Part shown: positions 1-9,491 of the stretch, piece by piece | Layout of the letters: every line of letters begins with the position of its first letter | Numbering within the stretch: position 1 is the first letter of the stretch | Assembly: GCA_003427395.1 (NCBI GenBank) | Contig: BFEA01000183.1 | Coordinates: forward strand, 1,363,213-1,400,389 | Length of the DNA: 37,177 nucleotides | From: Chara braunii | Taxonomy: Eukaryota > Streptophyta > Charophyceae > Charales > Characeae | Reading direction: 5' to 3' | Notes under the pieces: generated by a model | Databases searched by the model: none | Told to the model about the DNA's origin: nothing | The model's input: only the letters and a program-made list of their open reading frames with translations | Made by a program: the position numbers and the translations under genes

Positions 1-44
1 TGAACGTCTGTCCTGCTTACCTCCCTGTGAGTTCGTCACGTGTC

Positions 45-57
45 GGCTCCGATACCA
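45..57 (-). promoter_or_regulatory. Second primer-binding site beyond the left LTR
   Basis: The minus strand reads TGGTATCGGAGCC directly after the left LTR, one substitution away from the site at 11134-11146. The bases from 44 down to 1 also match the leader at about 11133-11090. A normal 3' LTR should be followed by host DNA. Its presence indicates that another internal region starts here and runs out of the window. Confidence 0.8.
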
Positions 58-63
58 ACCTCA

Positions 64-2747
64 TGACCAACGCGACTTCATGATCGGAGTGGGATGGGGG
101 CCAGGAAGTGCGAAAAGGGGTGTGCCAAGGATTTTTGGGAATTTGGGGTGGAGTCCCAGGTCGGAACTGAGATCTCCTGTGGCAAGTTTCAGGGGTAAGA
201 GTGCAAGTGTCTTCTGGCTCAGAATGGGGGCGATGACCGATCGTGCTGCCTGGGCCGGGGTGCGGTGCTACGGGTGTTTTTTGTGGGAGTGCTCGTACCG
301 CTGCCGGCCGTCGCACGTCTCGAGGTCTGACGAAGACGAGTTGGATTCTAGTCGCTCGGTCCTGGGAGGGGCTCGCTGCGCGACCCTCGCTTGCCGACGC
401 TCGTCGGGCTGCCGACACTCTGAGCACGGCGGACGGGGCCAGAACCGGGCTATGGAATCCCAGGGGACAACGAGTAACCGATGGTAGGGGAGGACGGTAT
501 AGTAGGGAGGGAAGTCAGTGGTAATGGCAACGAAGCCTGGGGTTAGAAGATATTGTTGGTTCCGGCTGTCGGGATAATCGAGAATCCGCGAGTCTCGACT
601 GATTGCCAGCTGGAAGTTGCCCCTGCACAGTCGCTCGTTTTCAGTCCGATAGGGGTACTCAAGATACCCCAGGTTCCGAAGGTGGCAGTGTTGTCGGACT
701 CGCTGCCGGCGGATCTGTTCCCTCTCCCAATACGCTCGGTACTCTGGGTCCCTCATACTTTCGCGATCGGTGATCCAGAAGGGAGAATCTATCGCCATGT
801 CTCGTTCACCCGGATTCCTGCACACACATCTTCCTACTACGGGGCGAGATCATGGCTGGCTTTTGCAGGCGTATGTGCAGACAGCTCGACAGTGGACGAC
901 CGCTATCTTACACGTGCGTGCGTAAGGGCCAGCGGATCAGATTCTGAACTGCGCGAATATCCAAGGGTCGTGTCGGGTCAGTCATGCAGCCAATTCCCTC
1001 AGGTTATCAACCTCGTTCCGTTTTGGTCAGGCACAAGCATGCATACTCAGCGATCCCCGTATGCCTGAGAGCGAGGGATCTTTAATTCGTCCTGACCCGT
1101 ATCGTAGATAGGGATTCCCTCATTCACGTCTAGATCGATCGCGCTCAGTCCGTTTGGGGTTGCGTACCAGCCTCGTGAGTGCGAGTGTAAGTCGTATTCG
1201 TCAGATCGTACTTACACAGGGACTCGTGGGGTTGGTCCGTTATGGATCGATCCATCAGCCGATCACCTACGCAGAAGAGGGTTCATGCAACAACCTTTCA
1301 GACAACTCGGTTCGAGCAGAAAGTGTTTATGTGGCCATCAGGGGAATATCTCATCACCACCCAGACATGCATCGAAGCATCATAACAGTATCAATTTCTT
1401 TCATCTACCTATCATCTGAGTAAGAATAGGTCGGCGCTGCGAGCGCTGGATGATCCAGAGTAACACGCAAAACATCGGTTATCCCAACATTACAAGATCA
1501 TCATACCCATCTCATCAAGCGAATACAAAAGTGAAAGAGGGAGAACACATCACACAAAGCCGAAAGAAATGTCAAAAATGCAAAACAAGGGTGTCTCGCC
1601 CAGAGCCAAAATTTACACACAAGGACTGAGAAAAAACAAAGAAGATTGCAATCCCACGTCCGCCTGTTTCCCTTCTCTCTCTCTCTCTTTCTCCGATGCG
1701 GACAGTCCGTCGTCTCGCATCCACTCACGAAGTTGTCACCTCGCTTAGTCCGCATGCGCCCGTCAGGTTCGCCCATGCGCCACAGTTCGTCGTGGCCTAC
1801 ACGTCAACCCCGCGCACTTGGCAGCAGCTCGTCGGGTCGCCCAACTCCCACATCCACTCACCTCTTACTCCGCTCATTAGACGACCCTCACTGATCGCGC
1901 TAACCTCGAGCTTCCAAATTTTTTTCTAAGGAGACATCTAACCACACCGACAAAATTTATAGCATGCATACGTGCGCGAAGATGCGAGATTGCAGGGATT
2001 GGAAAGAGGACCAGAGAGAGGAAGTGCCTACGCTTGGCATGGCCATATCGTGGCGTGGGGGACGTAGCCACTCTCAACGCATCGATCCAGGCATGCAGCG
2101 TTCAGGCCAATCAGATGCAGCAAAAAGAAGGGACAAAGGGCGGGAAGAAGACGAGGGAACAAGAAAGAAGATACAATTACAATGGCGTCCGCCCAACGAT
2201 TACAGTTGTATGCAAGATTAAGGGCGCCTCTTAGTCAGAACTTCGTTCCCGCCGCTGAAGAACGCGCGCAAGAAAGGGGCGCCGCTCGACAAGAATTCCA
2301 AAAAGTCATAAATTCCTTATCTGAACTCAAAACTCGAACAGGAAAATTCCAACGAGACAGAGGAAAAGCAAAAAGAAATCAGAATTCTGAGAGTCTTCGG
2401 GGGCTCGTTCTTAGGAAAATTTAAAAAGAACACTGCAAAAGCTCCCGCGCGATCATTGCACCAAAAATCCCCGTTCCCTTCTTTTACTTCTAGCAGAGCA
2501 AAAACGAACCATCGCCAACTGTTATTGATCGCGCCCAACGGGGCGCGCACACTCAACCGTTTGTCCCAGGCCTGTCCCACCATCGCTGAAGGGGAAGGAG
2601 CAAAGCGAAGAAAAGGAAAGAAGTGAGGACACCGTCGCAATTTTACCCGCCGTTCCCACCTCCCGTAATTTACCCAACTTCCCCACCTCAGGACCCCTTA
2701 TTGTCATCGCGTTGAAAGTCGCGCGGCACGGAAAGCGGTTCGTCACA
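64..2747 (-). repeat. Long terminal repeat, left copy (3' LTR of this element)
   Basis: This 2684-base copy aligns along its length with 11153-13819. Homology stops on the right at 2747, where the minus strand starts TGTGACGAACC. At its low-coordinate end I place the terminus at a CA (64-65 in plus coordinates). However, homology to the right copy continues beyond it to base 1, through a primer-binding site. Three-in-sixty to eight-in-sixty mismatches were counted in blocks compared by eye, so the two LTRs are not young. This copy has about 21 extra bases near 829-849. A 12-base palindrome, TCACATATGTGA, straddles the LTR/internal junction at 2743-2754. Confidence 0.9.
268..825 (-). CDS. Sense-strand open frame inside the LTR (185 codons), unknown
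   Basis: An open frame of 185 codons lies within the left LTR in the same direction as gag-pol, towards the LTR end that precedes the primer-binding site. The predicted product is hydrophilic, rich in Arg, Tyr and Glu in its first half. The second half has a Cys-Arg-rich part and a short run of serines. An internal Met at about codon 10 is an alternative start. The right LTR has the same frame but with a TGA at 11784-11786 and a TAA at 11643-11645, each one C-to-T change from the codon kept in the left copy. I recognise no domain. It may be a leader peptide or simply chance openness in GC-rich DNA. Confidence 0.3.
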   Translation of the reverse strand: MCRNPGERDMAIDSPFWITDRESMRDPEYRAYWEREQIRRQRVRQHCHLRNLGYLEYPYRTENERLCRGNFQLAISRDSRILDYPDSRNQQYLLTPGFVAITTDFPPYYTVLPYHRLLVVPWDSIARFWPRPPCSECRQPDERRQARVAQRAPPRTERLESNSSSSDLETCDGRQRYEHSHKKHP

Positions 2748-3511
2748 TATGTGATGCCCAGGGGGTTCCAATCTTGAGCAAGCTCATGCTTGCTCGACGT
2801 TGCGACATGTGTCGATCTCTCTAATCGATCGACGATGCAGAGCTCTTTACGTGCTACTTACCGTGCGATAAGAGTGTGGAAGTCATCCAGCGTGGCATAC
2901 GTGGGCTCTATCCTATAGTTTTCTCGGGGCGGGCAATCGAACCACGAACAGAGGAGGTGGTGGGGGATCTTGAGATGTCATTGCCGCACGATATGAATCA
3001 TCATGTTGACACGTCATCAGATCCGATGGTGCATTAGTGACCCGCAGGGAGAGGATAAGGGAGTCGGTACATGGGGGGATGGCGAGGGGGAGGGTCACTT
3101 GGGAGTGGGGGTAAGAAAGTCTCCATCCCTGCTACCGTCTCTGGCAACGCTTGATATATGACAATGCGATGTATGCAGGGAAATCGGCTGCCGATATGGA
3201 GGAGAGAAGCGAGATAGTCATGATAGAGGGTTGGGAAATGTGGATCAGGGCCGTGCGAAACTGATCATAGTCCGCGCATGCGGGGACAATTCCCGTGATC
3301 ATGCAGTAGACTTCGAACATGTTATTTCCCCACCATGCAGCACTTAAGAGAAGAACGTGGGAGGGAGAAAGGGGAGACGACGCCTCTCGTGGTGGAATGC
3401 GGATACACTGTGACAGCGAGGCGAGTGGCGTAGAAGTGACGGAAGGTGGAACGCGGGAAGGGGTTGCGAGGGAAGTAGAGTCAGATATCGATCTGCCTAA
3501 GGGTCAGAAAA
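2748..3511 (-). other. 3' untranslated internal region of the LTR element
   Basis: This 0.76 kb separates accessory ORF B from the left LTR. It holds several short open frames, the largest of about 62 codons at 3320-3132, none with recognisable content. G-rich tracts occur on the plus strand around 2955-3110. A polypurine tract should lie directly upstream of the 3' LTR on the minus strand (about 2748-2765), but the sequence there is not purine-rich. Confidence 0.6.
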
Positions 3512-3857
3512 TCAAGGGGATGACGGGATAATGACCAGGGACGTAGCCCGATGCCCCGCATCGCCACGTGTTCGAACTGAGGGATGGGGGGAGGGGGAGG
3601 GGGAGGGGGATCGGCTTCGTCGCCTCCGCCCTGGCGCGCTCGAGGTCTCTGCAGGAGGGAGCTCATCCTCAATTGCGGGTGGCTCAGGATCTCTAGTCGG
3701 GTCGTCTGGGATTGGCAAATTAGTGCCGCTGGAATGCTCCAACAGCCACTTTTCCACCGCTATCTCTTCCCTCCTTCGCGCGGCTGCTGCAGGATCCTCT
3801 TCCCGGACTTCCGCCTGGTCAGCCTCTGCTCCCAAACTTTCCCACTCGGACTCCTCT

Positions 3858-3888
<31 letters not shown>

Positions 3889-4570
3889 TTTCACTAACCG
3901 CCCCCGACTCTTCCTCGCTGTATTCGCTATAGCTTTCCTCTTCTTCAGAGGTCTCTTCCTCCTCGTCCTCCACCTCCGCTTCCTCCGCTACTGCTTCCTC
4001 CTCCGACGCCGTTCGAGGCTGAAAGAAAAGGACATCGATTATCCCCCAGGGGTTCAGATACTCCACGCGTGATGGCTAGCTACCACCTTCCCCGCGATCC
4101 TCCAAATAGGCCGACCATTGCAAGTAAGGTGCTAAATTTCGCGAAAGTACGTGCGGTGCCGGATTCTCGTCGCAATGCGAGATGATGTCGGTTGGAAGAT
4201 CGTCGAGCAGCTCCGCGAAGGGGACCAAGAGCTCCCACACGATCGTTTGCCGATGTCCTGGGTCCACTGTTCCGAAGACGAATCCGAGAAGGTCTCCCTC
4301 CACCTCTGATCTCCCGGCTTGGATAACAAGCAGCTCCACACTCTCGCTCTCGGCACGGTGCTCCCTGTCCTGAGTCCACGTCAGCTCGATCTCAATTAGG
4401 AACAAAGAAAGGGTGGAGTAATTCTCACACCATATCTCCCACTGCGATGGCTTGATGAGCGGAACTGTAAGCGGCCGCACGCAGAAGGAGAGGCGGGGAT
4501 GGAGGGCTGACTGCCAGAAAGTGGGGCAGAAAGAGGGGAGGGTGAAGGTAGAGAATTGGGAACGGTTCAT
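3512..4570 (-). pseudogene. Accessory ORF B downstream of ORF A, acidic and RS-like tail, one TAG
   Basis: The frame begins at 4570 in the ATGA shared with the end of ORF A and reads to 3512, with a single TAG at 4076-4078. The first 164 codons encode a mixed, possibly beta-rich domain (hydrophobic strands around residues 50-60 and 80-135). After the stop, 184 codons include a long Glu-rich tract, partly made by an imperfect GAA/GAG run near 3850-3890. There is a short helical piece near Val-Glu-Lys-Trp, and a C-terminal part rich in Arg, Ser and Pro dipeptides. No transmembrane segment is visible, so a classical envelope protein is unlikely. A nucleic-acid-binding or chaperone-like role is only a guess. 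Confidence 0.55.
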
Positions 4571-5052
4571 TGAGGGCGCGAGAAAGGGACAAGCAAAGGG
4601 AGAGTGACTGTCGGCTCGTGTCGGAGAGTGCGGATGCTGCCAGTGTCAATAATGTTGGTATTGACGACGCTCTCCCCTCGCCGCGCCAATAACTGGCTCC
4701 AAGCCTGCGCCAATTCCTCACCCCACTCCCTCAACGAGGTATGGATGGTCGTGTGAGCTCTGGGATCCACCGTACTTAGATCCCCGCTGAAGAAGATGAT
4801 TGTCGATATGTGGCTGATACCTGGCGTCGAGAGTCGGCGATAAGCCGATGCTTCGACCAGCACCTGCGCCCTGTTGTTGGGGACTACGAAACGGAACTCC
4901 GCCTCCACGTGTACACCTGCAGTGCTGAAGAACTGCGAGAATCGAAGAACGTCAGGGCTGATGCGCGGATGATGGACTTGCCGGATCGTCGAAATGTTCC
5001 CTCGTGGCACCAGCATACGTTCACTGAAAACTTGCTCCGTGGAAAAACTCAT
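4567..5052 (-). CDS. Accessory ORF A downstream of integrase, unknown function
   Basis: This intact 161-codon frame starts at 5052, where its ATG shares bases with the pol stop (ATGA at 5052-5049). It ends at 4567 in another ATGA that holds the next start. The predicted protein has alternating hydrophobic and polar residues suggestive of beta strands (about residues 45-100), an amphipathic helix around 108-125, and no clear signal peptide, membrane segment or cysteine motif. It lies where env or other extra genes occur in some LTR elements. The lack of stops in an otherwise broken element suggests either recent constraint or chance. Homology or a structural model could decide between a capsid-like, movement-protein-like or unrelated fold. 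I do not recognise it. Confidence 0.6.
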   Translation of the reverse strand: MSFSTEQVFSERMLVPRGNISTIRQVHHPRISPDVLRFSQFFSTAGVHVEAEFRFVVPNNRAQVLVEASAYRRLSTPGISHISTIIFFSGDLSTVDPRAHTTIHTSLREWGEELAQAWSQLLARRGESVVNTNIIDTGSIRTLRHEPTVTLPLLVPFSRPQ

Positions 5053-6764
5053 GGCGACGAGGAGGAAGAAGGTGAGTGGGGAAAAAAAAGAGAATGGGGA
5101 TTGTCACTCTCCCACTCGGACTCCGAGATCGACCCAGCTGGGGAAGGGGGAGAGGAAGCTGAGAGATGGCGGAGGTAGGACACGTGGCGGACGATCGGAC
5201 GAGTCGATCGGCTGCCCGAGACTTCGGGCGCCAGTCGCACTGTGTTCGCCCCATTCGGGCCGAGCTCGATCACTCGAAATCGCCCGAAGAATCGTGGCGC
5301 TAGCTTACCTTGGCAAGCACATTTCCTCACCTGCACCATGTCCCCTAATTTATATTGGGGCCGTGGTCCTGCGTTCCCATTTCGGGCCTCCTAGCTACGG
5401 ACTTGTCGTTTGTGGGCCAATTCGGTCATCCGCTGTCGTTTCCGGGCCCGCCTAGGGAAGGACCGTTCCATTAATTTCAAGTGTCGCTTGGCCTTTTGCC
5501 AGGCCGTGGCCCTCGTGGGCCGTCGACCCAAGGCAAATTCATCGTTACGGCTCGATATCGAGACACATGTCAAACCATTGGTACGTATTTGAGAGGGGCT
5601 CAGGCCGATGGACTCGTGGGGCGTTCCACGATGGACCGCCAGGATGTGATCCACAATATCGAGCCAAGGCCTCGTGTCCCTAGCCGCGATATTGCGCCGA
5701 AGGGCGGTCTTAATCACTCGGTTTGCGTTTTCTACCAGTCCCTTCGATTGCGACATGTGGGGTGCGGTGTTGCGGATGGCGACCCCATGTATGACCAGGT
5801 TCCTCAAAACTTCCCCCCTAAATTCTGCCCCGTTATCTGTCAGAATTTCCTCGGTGTCTTGATGCATCCCGAGGAAACGGTTGACGTATCGCGCTATTTC
5901 AGCCGCCTATCGCGTTTGACATGGATACATCTCGATCCATTTCGAAAAATGATCCACAAATACCAATAAAATTGAATACTCGCAGCTATTCGGTCCAGGG
6001 GGCACCATTATATCGGTCGTGTCCATACTAACTCTCTGAAAAGGCCGTTCGACTACGATGGGCACTATCGACCTTGGCGGCTGGATCGGCGCCTTGTCGG
6101 CGGCACAGACCTGACAGTTTCGGACGATGAATTTGACATCGTCACGAATATTGGACCAGTACCTTTCGTTTATGTTGATCGCCGTTTCAGTGATCCGGAC
6201 GGCGAAGCGGGCTGCGGTATCCTTGTGGGCCGACTTAACCCAGTCATACCTCATGAACGGGTGCGGTACAGTAATCCAAATCCCACTACCGTTCGTCTTT
6301 CGTTTTTCCAACCGTCCCTCGTTCCATCGATAATCCCGGGCCCTTTCATTGGCTCTCCTCCGGTCCTCCCTAGTAAAGTCTCGAAGAGGGTTTCCCACTA
6401 CGGTCGCTATCAGAGCAACGTCGGTCCAAACCTCAGCCCTTCTAAACCTTTGAGTCTTTTCTAACCCTTTTGACGTGGCGTCAAGAAATCGAGCCTTGGT
6501 TGGGATTTTATCGGTCTGACACAGGGTGCACAACCAAGGCTTCTTGCCGCTTCGGTATTGGATACAAGAGCCATGGGCTCTGGACACACACTGTCGACGG
6601 TCTACCCATTCGACATACCCATCCCCACTAGGGTGCATGGGGACCGAGTAAACCCGCGAGATCGCTTCGCAGAAATAAGAAAATTTGTCGGGTAAGGAGA
6701 GGAAAGGCAAAGACGAGAGGGGAAAGAGAGGAGCATTGGAGTTACCTTTGTCACCCATCGCCAC
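5049..6764 (-). pseudogene. pol: Integrase of pol with GPY/F-like C-terminus, two TAG stops
   Basis: Integrase inserts the cDNA into the genome. One frame runs from 6764 to 5049 and is interrupted by TAG at 5907-5909 and at 5391-5393. The N-terminal zinc domain has Cys 217 and Cys 220 and His 180. The second His seems lost, with Arg 186 in its likely place. The catalytic core has Asp 248 (Met-Asp-Thr-Thr). After the first stop come Thr-Asp-Asn-Gly-Ala-Glu-Phe and a Glu 34 residues beyond that Asp. After the second stop, 5339-5049 resembles a GPY/F module (Gly-Arg-Phe in place of Gly-Pro-Tyr/Phe), then a Ser-Pro-rich tail with no chromodomain. The final TGA overlaps the next start as ATGA. Confidence 0.9.
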
Positions 6765-6885
6765 GTGCTCATCCCACGGTGCGTGGGAGAACTGCCACTG
6801 GTCCGTACCGGGGTCCGCTGGTTGGCTCCGGTTCTTTCCACGAGGTGATCTCTTCGCCCTTGGCGACCTTCGTTGGACGATGCAG

Positions 6886-7272
6886 TCACGTCAATCCGTC
6901 CGCATTTCCGTGCCTTTCGGTTTTCCGATGGATGATGTCGAAGTCGTACTCCTGTAGCCGTACCGCCCACCGTTCAATCATGCCCGTGTAATTTGTGAGC
7001 CTTTTAAGGACCAATAGCGGCTCGTGATCCGTAACAAGGAGGAACTTTTGTCCATAGAGATACAGATGGAAGTGCTGGATTCCCCAAACCACCGTGTAGC
7101 ACTCTCCTTGCGAGGCCGAGTCGTTCTTTCGTTCGTCCGACACAGTACGAGAGGAGTACTCGATGACGTGCTCGCGTCCGTCGTTCCCCTTCTGTGTCAA
7201 AATAGCGGAGATGGCCTCAGGCTGCCAGTTCGTGATGAGGATAAATGGCTTCATTGGGTCTCGCCGGATCAA
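6886..7272 (-). pseudogene. pol: RNase H domain of pol, catalytic Asp replaced
   Basis: RNase H removes the RNA strand during reverse transcription. The 128-codon frame shows the Ty3/gypsy pattern. Residue 15, normally the first catalytic Asp, is Asn, a change obtainable by one G-to-A. Glu 57 and the Asp of Thr-Asp-His at 82 are kept. The end matches the conserved His-Arg-Lys-Thr and Asn-Ala-Asp segment. It is in the same frame as the RT start and is separated from it by the 7333 stop. The frame ends at a TGA at 6886, before the integrase frame. Confidence 0.88.
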
Positions 7273-7332
7273 AATAGGTGTCGTGGCCAGGGCCTCCTTG
7301 AGAGTGACAAAGGCCCGCTTGCACTCCGCGTC

Positions 7333-8223
7333 CTATGAGGGGCTGGTCTTTTCGTAGTAGGTTCGATAAGGGCCGAGCGATCGCGGCGAATCCCTTGATA
7401 AATCTCCGGTAATACGAGGCCAGCCCGAGGAAGGCTCGAACCTGCGTAACGAGGTGGGAGTCGGAGCGTCTCGGACAGCCTCGACCTTTCTTGAATCGGG
7501 CCGCAACCCACCCCGAGTTACCATGTAGCCCAGAAATGAAATCTCCGGGAGAAAGAACTCGCTTTTCTCCAACACGATATTGAATTCGGCGTCCCTCAAG
7601 GCTCCCTGTGTCCACTCGATGTGTTGCGCGTGTCCGTGGTAGGATTCCGAATAGACCAGGATGTCGTCCATGTACACAATGACGCAGAAATTAATCATCC
7701 CCTGCGTCAGCCTAGTCTTGTTAACAAAATTTTGAAACGTCACATTCATCGCTCGCTGGAATGTGGCTGGCGCGTTGCAAATCCCCATCGCGCATCGAAC
7801 CCATTGCCACGTGCCTTGAAACAAAACAAAGGCCGTTTTAGGCCGATCCCGCTCCTTGACCAGAATATGATGAAACCCATGGCGAATATCGAACTTGCTG
7901 AAGTAATTAGCACATCCAATTGCATCCAACAAATCATCTATCCGGGGAAGGGGGTATACATCTTTACTCGTAATATCATTCAGCTTGCGATAGTCGATGC
8001 AAATGCGGACCGACCCATTCTTCTTTGGTACTAGGACTACTGGTAACGACCAAGGTCCTGTAGCCGGCTCAATCCATCCGTTAGCCTCGAACTCTCTAAT
8101 CCTCTGTAGAGCCGTTCTTCGTTCAGCGAGGGAATATGGATACGGTTTGCAGTGGATAAGGGGGTGATTTCCAGTCTGAAACTCGTGCTGGATGATTAGT
8201 GACAATCCGATGTCTGTGTCCAC
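7333..8223 (-). pseudogene. pol: Reverse transcriptase domain of pol, frameshifted at its end
   Basis: This open stretch of 296 codons carries the RT fingers and palm. It has a Phe-Asp-Ile catalytic Asp at residue 112 and the YMDD box at 184-187, which hold the metal ions for cDNA synthesis. It also has the Leu-Gly-Tyr motif near 231-233. Normal homology ends near residue 255. The following thumb/connection (…Phe-Leu-Gly-Leu-Ala-Ser-Tyr-Tyr-Arg-Arg…) is found in another frame at about 7460-7340, and the original frame returns at a TAG near 7333. So there are two compensating indels and one stop in this region. Codons before 8223 are not open in this frame. Confidence 0.92.
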
Positions 8224-8401
8224 TACGCTAACCGCTCCCTGATATTCCCTTAGGATTTCCGCAATCAGGCGGTGTGTGTCGTCGGGTACGTAGCACGTGT
8301 AACTCGTAAGGTTGCCCGTGGATAACGACCGTCACGTGTTTCGTGCGTATCTTCCTTGTGTCCCGCGGAGGCGGGGAGGAGATAAAGGAGTTGTCGGACC
8401 G

Positions 8402-9400
8402 CTACGAGAATACGTTGGCGACCATCTGAGCTTCCTCCTCTCGGATGGCCACGGGCTCTTTGGGGGTTATCCCGTCCTCAACATTCCGGGAATCTATCTG
8501 TCTTTCGGCGATTTGAATTCCCATCTCGAACAGCGAGGCTTCGGGGTACCCAGGGGGTTCCGAAGTCCGTGTCTTCGCTCCTAGGCGTAGTAATCTCACT
8601 TCCTTTTCCATGGTGAGAAGCGATTGGGGAGGCATTTTCGTAACATCACAGAACGATCGTTTGTCTAAGTATCGTGGTAGCAGTGGGACAACTCCCTCGT
8701 ATAGGGTCCGAGGGGGTTCCAAAGAATCGGGCATCCGTGACACCTATACTAATGGTTCTCCCAAGATAAGGGCCCAAGTTCGTTGGGCTGCCTCGTTGCT
8801 GAATACGAATGTCTTCGTCGTTTTCTATCGAACCGGATAACGGATTATCCGTCGTGTTAGTTCGAGAATCTGCGGGTCGTTCTCCTCCTCACTTTCAGAG
8901 GTGATCGATGGCACGAAAGCCTCGTTTTCTTCAGTGTCGGAGTCATCCGTGGATTCTTCCCATCGTATTATTCTCAGAATTGTGCAAGGTTCCTGTCGTT
9001 GTCACTCGACCATCGGTTGTCCTGAGAGTGAGCTGCATCGGAATGGTGTACGGTTTTCCTCCTGTGTTGATGAGGATAACGGCTCGCCGTTCGAAATCCA
9101 GCGTGGCTCGCAACGCGGTGAGGGTCGGTAATCCGACAAGAACGTCGTACGTGTTCACGTTTAAGACCACTAAGTCTCCTAAGGCATTGACCTTGCCGAT
9201 GCGGAAGGCTACGTTCACCATCCTCCCTATGACTCAGTTCTTGCCCTCGTCAGCGGAGATGAAAGGATCGCCTTCTGCCAGTGGGATCACGTCCTTCCGC
9301 CTGCTGGCTCGTCGACCACTCGCAAGGAGATAGCCAGGACCGCGGCTCTGGAATCAAGGACCGCGCTGTAGGGGTTTCCCCAAACTTCCACGTCACATTC
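8402..9400 (-). pseudogene. pro: Retroviral-type aspartic protease and linker to RT, broken
   Basis: The protease would cut the Gag-Pol polyprotein. Around 9355 the minus strand encodes a hydrophobic stretch with Asp-Ser-Arg where active proteases have Asp-Ser-Gly, followed by a typical Ala-Ile-Ser. The reading frame then shifts. From 9221 to 8943 it encodes the second half, including a conserved Asp-Val-Leu-Val-Gly-Leu-Pro turn. A further open piece, 8743-8402 (113 codons), sits between protease and RT and ends before the RT frame. It resembles the variable linker seen there in gypsy elements. The Gly-to-Arg change and the frameshift make activity unlikely. Confidence 0.7.
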
Positions 9401-9491
9401 GGCGGATCTCCAGGGAAGGGTCTTGATTCATATAAAATGATCGCCTTTCTGGATTAGGCCCATCTGAACAGGCTCTGAAGTGCTTGGTATG

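Noticed and set aside
2748-2765. Polypurine tract beside the 3' LTR
   Set aside because: The minus strand there reads as a mixed sequence with C runs, so I could not support it.
3531-4072. Plus-strand Ser-rich and Phe/Leu-rich frames
   Set aside because: They arise from the complement of the GAA/GAG-rich tract of accessory ORF B.
5481-5969. Plus-strand frame of 162 codons across integrase
   Set aside because: Antisense shadow of the integrase core, which has catalytic Asp and Glu residues on the minus strand.
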